Assembly (NCBI GenBank): GCA_020352215.1
Contig: CP070675.1
Span: 5,704,195 to 5,741,755, forward strand
Length of the DNA stretch: 37,561 nucleotides
Reading direction: 5' to 3'
Source: Phycisphaerales bacterium
GTDB lineage: Bacteria; Planctomycetota; Phycisphaerae; Sedimentisphaerales; Anaerobacaceae
Made by a program: the position numbers and the translations under genes. Below the pieces are notes generated by a model that saw nothing but the letters and a program-made list of their open reading frames with translations, searched no databases and had not been told where the DNA came from. Of the stretch, positions 32,461 through 37,561 are shown piece by piece (position 1 is the stretch's first letter; each line of letters starts with the position of its first letter).

Positions 32461-32825
32461 GCCGTTCTCAAAGAGGTACTCGATGGTCGACAGTGTCTCG
32501 TATATCCGTTCAAACTCTCCCGGCTGCAGGTCTCGGTCTTTGGAGACCGCTGTTTAGCTGGCAAGTCCCAATACACGTACCTACATTCGATGTCACTGAT
32601 AACCCAGTCATCTCTGGCTGTGCTGTACAGCTTGGCGCTTCTTAGTTTGGCCCCCGTGAGGTCGCTTTCACCAAGTTGACCATAGCGCAAATCAGCGTGT
32701 TCCAGATTCGCCTCGCTGAGGTCCGCCCCGCTGAGGTTCGGTGTTACGTTGGGCTTCTCTTGGCGAAAGGAATTCCAAGCCTCAACCCCTTGTTTTATGA
32801 TAGCGATATGCTCAGGATTTCCCAT
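32439..32825 (-). CDS. N-terminal fragment of a frameshifted pentapeptide-repeat protein gene
   Basis: Starts at ATG 32825 (MGNPEHIAIIKQGVEAWNSF) with GAGGGAA about 7 nt upstream; a codon ten residues earlier is less likely. Residues ~29-70 carry about eight pentapeptide repeats (A[DN]LxX: SGADLSEANLEHADL, ESDLTGAKLRSAKL). The frame is correct through CRYVYWDLPAKQRSPK, after which it reads an unrelated Ser/Arg-rich tail and stops at 32439. Restoring one base at the AAA run 32539-32541 joins it to the downstream frame (PKDRDLQPGEFER). So this is one gene of about 317 codons split by a single-base loss, or a sequencing error in the A run. Full-length relatives I recall begin the same way, with HxxxLxQGVxxWNxWR. 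Confidence 0.8.
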   Translation of the reverse strand: MGNPEHIAIIKQGVEAWNSFRQEKPNVTPNLSGADLSEANLEHADLRYGQLGESDLTGAKLRSAKLYSTARDDWVISDIECRYVYWDLPAKQRSPKTETCSRESLNGYTRHCRPSSTSLRTACPLSTH

Positions 32826-32861
32826 CAGCGTTCCCTCGGTTCCCCCCCGGTTCAACGATAG

Positions 32862-32890
32862 ACTGTAGTTGCAGCGCGGCTGGTAGTCAA
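32862..32890 (-). promoter_or_regulatory. Putative promoter of the pentapeptide-repeat gene
   Basis: On the minus strand, TTGACT (complement of 32885-32890) and TACAGT (complement of 32862-32867) are separated by 17 nt. The start site would be near 32855, 30 nt before ATG 32825. Confidence 0.4.
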
Positions 32891-33057
32891 CAGGCGAAAT
32901 CGTTACCTATGTTTTTTGGGTTGGGGACCTCCGCTCTGGGCCCGGAAGTGGGGTGCTGGAGAGTCTCTACAAGAGGCTATTTCATCTCTTCACAGCCGGC
33001 GCCAGAAACGAAGCTTGTGCGGTACTCGGCGTGGTACTCAAAGGGTGCGCCAAACAG

Positions 33058-36000
33058 CTATCGATTCTGCCAAAGCCAGTTGTCGCAAAGCATGGCCAAG
33101 TCGTCTATGGTGACATTCTCGTCACCGGTAAGGTCGGCACCATCGCGGGCGCTGCGGCCGCTTTTCAGCCAGCGTGCGGCAAGCACGGCAAAGTCCACTA
33201 AGTTGATGTCCGCATTTGCATCGACGTAGCCGGCGATGGCTTGCGTGGTGAACTCATGGGCGCCCATGTCCACGGTTCCATTGAGTATTCGCGGATTACC
33301 ATCGAGGTCAACTGCCTCCGGCATCCAATCCATGTTCACACCGGTGTCAGTGCAGGGTGAGCCCGGCGAGAGACGATAGTTATTGTCGTCGTAGGTATTG
33401 GGGTCGTTGTCGAGACCGTTCGGGTCCCTGAAGAGCGGCTCGAGATTGATGTTGCCGGTTCCCTCGCCTGCCCACTCTTGGATGCAGGAGTAATTCGGTG
33501 TTGCACAGTTGCTGATCTGGCCATCTCCTGTACTGGCGGTGTTCTTCCAGACAATGCAGTTAGAGATGGGGCCGAGGCACTTAAATAGCCCACCGCCCCA
33601 GCCCTTCTTGCTGCCGGAGGCTGTGTTGCCAACGATGGTATTGTTCTCAATCTGCGCACGGCAGTGAGCCATCGCGCCGCCGTCATCGCCAGCCGAATTC
33701 CCAGTGACCAGGTTACTCAGGATCGCGCCATCGCACCGGGATAACCCGCCACCGTCATCGCCGGACAAATTGGCCGTGATCCTATTATTCGAGACGGTGC
33801 CGTCGCAGAAAGCCAGTCCACCGCCCTCAAGGTCGGCCGAGTTCGTGGTGATCCGGTTGTTCGAGACGGTGCCGTCGCAGAAAGCCAGGCCGCCGCCGTC
33901 CCGTGAAGCCGCGTTTCCAGTGATCATATTATTCCGAATGGTGGCATTGGTGCGTTGGTCCGACGTTCCGCCGCAAATTCCGCCTCCGTAACCGGCGTGG
34001 CCATTCTGGATAGTGAAGCCGGTCAGAATACACGCCTCGCTCTCATTGCCCACAAAAGACACAACCGGTCCGGCGCCACTGCCATCCAGGGTCGTCCGGG
34101 CAACCATGGCCGGATTCTCGGGCTGGAGGCTATGCAGGATGACCTCAGTACCGCAGAACTGGAGGTTCTCATGGTAAATCCCAGGTAAGACTACAATCTG
34201 CTCGCCTGCCAACGCCACACTGAGGGCTACCTGGATCGTCGGGATATCTGCCGGGACCCGGATGACGCCTGGAGTCGTAGCAACGAGGGGATCGCTTTGG
34301 CGGAGGATTTCCAAACCATCGCGAAGGCCATCCCCATCCGTATCCTGACTGAGTGGGTCGGTTTCCTGGGTTAATTCGTCCCCGTCGGAAAGCAGATCGC
34401 CATCTGAATCAGGACCAGCCCCGTGTTCGTAGCAGCCCATATCTACCCGCGAGCCGACGAGGCGACAACTGCCGTCGAGGTCGCGTTGTGGCCAGGCGAA
34501 CCAGTAGTAATTGGCCCCCGCGTCTATACAGGGTGAGCCGGTTTTGAGGTGGTAGTTACCTGCTGTCGGGTCGGCAAATAATGGATACGTAGCGATGTTG
34601 TCGGTGCCACATCCGCTCCAATCCTGGATACAGCTAAACGATGGGCAGGTCGCCCCGGCGATCTGGTCCGCTGTGTCTCCGGCTGTATTTGCCCAGATTA
34701 TACAGTTCCGGATTCTACCGTAGCAGTCCACCAAGCCACCTCCTTCATCCCCAGCCATGTTGGCCGTGATGGTGTTGTTCTGGACAGTGCCGTCGCAGAA
34801 GGCCAGCCCGCCGCCGTCCTCGTATGCCGAGTTGCGGGTGATCATGTTGTTCTGGATCGTGCCGTTACAATAAGCTGCTCCACCACCATCGTTACCAGCC
34901 GAGTTCTCGGAAATCCTGTTGCTCTGGATCGTGCCGTTGCAGTAAGCGAACCCGCCACCATCGCCGCCTAAGTTGTTGCAAATTGTGTTGTCCTGGACTA
35001 TTCCGTCACAGTAAGCGAGCCCGCCACCCTCGCAGGCCGAGTTTCCGGTGATGGTGCTATTCTGTATTGTGCCGTCGCAAAAAGCTATCCCACCGCCAGC
35101 GCCGCACGACGGCGACCCAACAGCCAGGTTGCCGGTGACCGTATTGTTACGGATCATAGCGCGGCCGTGATTATCCGCTGTCCCACCGCGAATTCCACCT
35201 CCACGGGCAGCGTGACCATTCCGGATGGTAAAGCCTGCGAGGACGCATGCGCTGCTCTCGTTACCTGTAAGGGACACAACCGGTCCTAAACCGCCGCCAT
35301 CCAGTATCGTCGAGGCAACTGTGGCCGGATTCTCCGGGTGTGAGCTTCGCAGTATTACCTCAGTTCCACAGAAATGCAGGTTCTCACCGTAGGTCCCACC
35401 AGCTACGACTATCTCCTCACCACTCACAGCCAAACAAAGAGCTTGTTGAATTGTTCGGACATCTGCACGAACGAGGACGGTCCCGGCGATTGTGGCGGCG
35501 CGTGGGTCGCTCCCACGCAGCAGTTCCAGACCGTCGCAAAGACCGTCACCGTCCGTGTCCTCATTGTTCGGATCAGTTTTCGTTGTGGGCTCATCGAGGT
35601 CGGATAGCAGGTCACCGTCCCTATCAGCAGAGGAATCGTGCTCATAGCAACCCATGTCAACTCGGGCACCGGTGAGACGGCAGTTGCCGTCGAGGTCGCG
35701 TTGTGGCCAGGCAAACCAGTAGAAGTTTACCCCCGCGTCTATACATCGTGACCCGTCCCGTAGGTGATAGTTACCGCCTGCCGCGTCAACAAAAAGCGGA
35801 TTGCCGGCTACGTTGCCCCTTCCACCGCTGCTCCAGTTCTCGATGCAACTGAAGGATGGAGGGGTTGATTCAAAGATTTGACCCTCGCCGTTTCCCCAGA
35901 TGATGCAGTTTCGGATCGCACCGTTACAGTGAGCCATTGCGCCACTGCTTTCATCGGCCTGGTTAGCTGTGATAGTATTGTTCTGGATTGTGCCGTTGCA

Positions 36001-37561
36001 GAACGCGAGCGCGCCGCCGTATGCCGCTGTATTACCGGTAATCATGTTGTTCTGGATCGTGCCGTCGCAGGAACCTACACCGCCGCCGGCACTTTCGGCC
36101 GAGTTTCCAGTTATAGTGTTGTTCTGGACTGTCCCGCTACAGCAAATCAAGCCCCCGCCCTCGCCGGATGAGTTCGCAGTGATCGTGTTATTCTGGATGG
36201 TGCCGCTACAGAAAGCCAGGCCGCCGCCTTCCCAGGCTGAGTTCATTGCAACTGTGTTATCCTGGACAACCGCCTCGCACTTAGACAATCCCCCACCATC
36301 AGCACCGGCAGAGTTTCCCGTGATCGTATTACCGCGGATCGTGCCATCGCACTTCCATATCCCGCCACCGCCATCTCCTGCTTCGTTTTCGCTGATGGTG
36401 TTGTTCTCAACAGTACCATCGCAAAAGGCTACACCACCACCGTCGTCATCGGCCACGTTGTGTGTGATAACGTTCCTTCGGATTGGGCCGTCGCAGTTGG
36501 CCATCCCGCCGCCATCCCGGGCAGTATTGTCCTCAATCGTGTTGTCCTGGATAGTGCCATCACAGGAGACCAGCCCTCCACCGTCACCTTCCGGCCGCAC
36601 CCCGACAGCATGGTTTCCAGCGACCGTGTTGTTCTGTACGGTGCCGTCGCAGTTGGCCAGGCCGCCACCGTCCCAGCCGGAATTTCCTGTTATCGTATTG
36701 TTCTGTACAGTGCCGTCGCAGTTAGCAAGCCCGCCACCGCTATCACCGGCCGAATTCTCGGTGATCGTGTTGTTCTGAACCGTACCGTGGCAGTGCGCAA
36801 CTCCACCGCCGTCATCGTGCACCGAGTTGCCGGAGATGATGTTGTCCTGGATCGTGCCATGGCACTGGGATATCCCACCGCCGTCGCTCAAGGCCGAGTT
36901 TTCGGTGATCGTGTTGTCTTGGATCATGCCGTCACACCAAGCTACGCCGGCGCCACCGCGTGAGACAGAGTTGCCGGAGATGATGTTGTTTCGGATTGTG
37001 GCATTGGTATGGTCAAGCGACGTCCCACCCCTAACTCCGCCGCCGTGGTCACCACAACCATTCTGAATAGTGAAGCCTGCCAAAACACACGCTTGGCTCT
37101 CGCTTCCCGTAAAACAAGCAACCGGCCCCGCGCCGCCGCCGTCCAGTATCGTTGAAGCTACTTTAGGTGGGCTCCCAGGGGCCTGGCTCCTCAGGGTGAC
37201 ATCCGCTCCACAGAAATGAAAGTTCTCGTAGTATATCCCTGGCCGAACGACAATCTCTTCCCCATTCACAGCCAGACAGAGCGATTCCTGAATGGTCGGG
37301 ATGTCCGACGGAACGTGCACGGTTCTGGCAGGCGTGGCGGCGAGAGGCTCGCTTCCACGCCGGATTTCCAGACCATCGCGAAGCCCATCCCCCTCTGTGT
37401 CGTCGTTGTCCGGGTCTGTTTTTGCCGCGAGCTCGTCTATATCCGAGAGCAAGTCACCGTCCCGGTCCGGCAACGAACCATGTTCGTAGCAGCCCATATC
37501 AGTCCGCGAGCCAGCGACACGGCAGTTGCCGTCGAGGTCGCGTTGTGGCCAGGCAAACCAG
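33058..37561 (-). CDS. Giant modular secreted beta-helix protein with dockerin-like tail (5' end outside window)
   Basis: The frame is open from the right edge (reading WFAWPQRDLDGNCRVAG) to TAG at 33058, at least 1500 residues; the N-terminus is missing. It is built of repeated modules. Each begins with calcium-binding thrombospondin-3-like repeats (DRDGDLLSDIDE, DTDGDGLRDGLE). Next comes a conserved segment (VPADIPTIQVALSVALAGE, IVVLPGIYHEN, FTIQNGH). A right-handed parallel beta-helix follows, of ~23-residue coils such as GGGLAFCDGTIQNNTITGNS. The module closes with CIIWGN, PLFVDAAGGNYHL, SPCIDAG and WPQRDLDG..DMGCYEH. Module joins fall at 37497, 35655 and 34440. I count 15, 6 and 5 coils in the three modules. 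The C-terminus is a paired EF-hand-like, dockerin-type segment (DFAVLAARWL, GDENVTIDDLAMLCDNWL), typical of planctomycete surface proteins. Likely extracellular, binding or acting on polysaccharide. Confidence 0.88.
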   Translation of the reverse strand, partial: WFAWPQRDLDGNCRVAGSRTDMGCYEHGSLPDRDGDLLSDIDELAAKTDPDNDDTEGDGLRDGLEIRRGSEPLAATPARTVHVPSDIPTIQESLCLAVNGEEIVVRPGIYYENFHFCGADVTLRSQAPGSPPKVASTILDGGGAGPVACFTGSESQACVLAGFTIQNGCGDHGGGVRGGTSLDHTNATIRNNIISGNSVSRGGAGVAWCDGMIQDNTITENSALSDGGGISQCHGTIQDNIISGNSVHDDGGGVAHCHGTVQNNTITENSAGDSGGGLANCDGTVQNNTITGNSGWDGGGLANCDGTVQNNTVAGNHAVGVRPEGDGGGLVSCDGTIQDNTIEDNTARDGGGMANCDGPIRRNVITHNVADDDGGGVAFCDGTVENNTISENEAGDGGGGIWKCDGTIRGNTITGNSAGADGGGLSKCEAVVQDNTVAMNSAWEGGGLAFCSGTIQNNTITANSSGEGGGLICCSGTVQNNTITGNSAESAGGGVGSCDGTIQNNMITGNTAAYGGALAFCNGTIQNNTITANQADESSGAMAHCNGAIRNCIIWGNGEGQIFESTPPSFSCIENWSSGGRGNVAGNPLFVDAAGGNYHLRDGSRCIDAGVNFYWFAWPQRDLDGNCRLTGARVDMGCYEHDSSADRDGDLLSDLDEPTTKTDPNNEDTDGDGLCDGLELLRGSDPRAATIAGTVLVRADVRTIQQALCLAVSGEEIVVAGGTYGENLHFCGTEVILRSSHPENPATVASTILDGGGLGPVVSLTGNESSACVLAGFTIRNGHAARGGGIRGGTADNHGRAMIRNNTVTGNLAVGSPSCGAGGGIAFCDGTIQNSTITGNSACEGGGLAYCDGIVQDNTICNNLGGDGGGFAYCNGTIQSNRISENSAGNDGGGAAYCNGTIQNNMITRNSAYEDGGGLAFCDGTVQNNTITANMAGDEGGGLVDCYGRIRNCIIWANTAGDTADQIAGATCPSFSCIQDWSGCGTDNIATYPLFADPTAGNYHLKTGSPCIDAGANYYWFAWPQRDLDGSCRLVGSRVDMGCYEHGAGPDSDGDLLSDGDELTQETDPLSQDTDGDGLRDGLEILRQSDPLVATTPGVIRVPADIPTIQVALSVALAGEQIVVLPGIYHENLQFCGTEVILHSLQPENPAMVARTTLDGSGAGPVVSFVGNESEACILTGFTIQNGHAGYGGGICGGTSDQRTNATIRNNMITGNAASRDGGGLAFCDGTVSNNRITTNSADLEGGGLAFCDGTVSNNRITANLSGDDGGGLSRCDGAILSNLVTGNSAGDDGGAMAHCRAQIENNTIVGNTASGSKKGWGGGLFKCLGPISNCIVWKNTASTGDGQISNCATPNYSCIQEWAGEGTGNINLEPLFRDPNGLDNDPNTYDDNNYRLSPGSPCTDTGVNMDWMPEAVDLDGNPRILNGTVDMGAHEFTTQAIAGYVDANADINLVDFAVLAARWLKSGRSARDGADLTGDENVTIDDLAMLCDNWLWQNR
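33240..37561 (-). repeat. Protein-coding tandem repeats: three long modules and about 26 beta-helix coils
   Basis: Long repeats of roughly 1.2-1.85 kb share near-identical DNA at their joins. The segment GTCGAGGTCGCGTTGTGGCC occurs at 34476, 35693 and 37531. Within each module a 66-72-bp unit encoding NNTITGNSAxDGGGLAFCDG repeats. They are in frame and diverged at the third base, so they are gene-internal and not CRISPR or mobile repeats. Confidence 0.85.

Noticed and set aside
32962..32978. Hairpin AGTCTCT-ACA-AGAGGCT as terminator of the beta-helix gene
   Set aside because: The stem is good but it lies about 80 nt past the stop, and no T run follows on the minus strand.
33600..37000. Regular short repeats resembling a CRISPR array
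   Set aside because: Units of 66-72 bp are in frame, degenerate at third positions and have no constant-repeat/variable-spacer structure; they encode beta-helix coils.

Overview
The window looks like a chromosomal segment of a Planctomycetota bacterium, probably of the Phycisphaerae/Sedimentisphaerales kind. This is inferred from protein families, not from a phylogenetic marker. The clues are a planctomycete-style pseudopilin with a FLDGHV tail, a zinc-finger/Ser-Thr kinase/transmembrane protein, a huge beta-helix protein ending in a dockerin-like EF-hand tail, a DUF5060 glycosidase-like protein, an SGNH-DUF1080 fusion, and relics of an IS1380-type transposase and of a planctomycete-type integrase tail.

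Layout. From 1 to 12.1 kb almost everything is on the minus strand. In transcription order: an SMP-30/gluconolactonase-like protein, the bifunctional proline catabolic enzyme PutA, phosphate acetyltransferase and acetate kinase (acetyl-CoA to acetate with ATP), a secreted DUF5060 protein, a zinc-finger Ser/Thr kinase overlapping a pseudopilin gene by 4 bp, and the start of a secreted protein that runs off the left edge. From 12.3 to 14.4 kb lie small plus-strand genes: a transposase relic, a lipocalin-like small protein, a STAS protein and a double-ACT protein.

From 14.9 to 25.5 kb there is a tightly packed plus-strand operon. It encodes an 8-heme cytochrome, a membrane c/b cytochrome fusion with CbcL-like architecture, a membrane-anchored triheme cytochrome, an NHL beta-propeller, a giant 24-heme cytochrome built from repeated tetraheme modules, a PTS-EIIA/CBS regulatory protein and an SLC13/ArsB-type permease. 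Together they carry about 43 potential c-type haem sites plus a b-type membrane domain. A plausible reading is a quinone-linked, long-range or extracellular electron-transfer system with an attached regulated ion transporter. This is the most novel part of the window.

From 25.8 to 30.8 kb lies a carbohydrate-type region: a PocR-AraC regulator divergent from a secreted alpha/alpha-barrel, lyase-like protein, and a convergent SGNH-DUF1080 hydrolase. At 31.5 kb is tRNA-Asp(GTC) with a clear sigma70-type promoter and an integrase-tail relic behind it. It is followed by a pentapeptide-repeat gene broken by a one-base frameshift (minus strand). From 33.1 kb to the right edge is the 3' part of a giant modular secreted beta-helix protein (minus strand, 5' end outside the window).

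Limits: calls rest on reading the sequence by eye and on recalled family features. No database or structure search was run. Promoters are consensus matches only.
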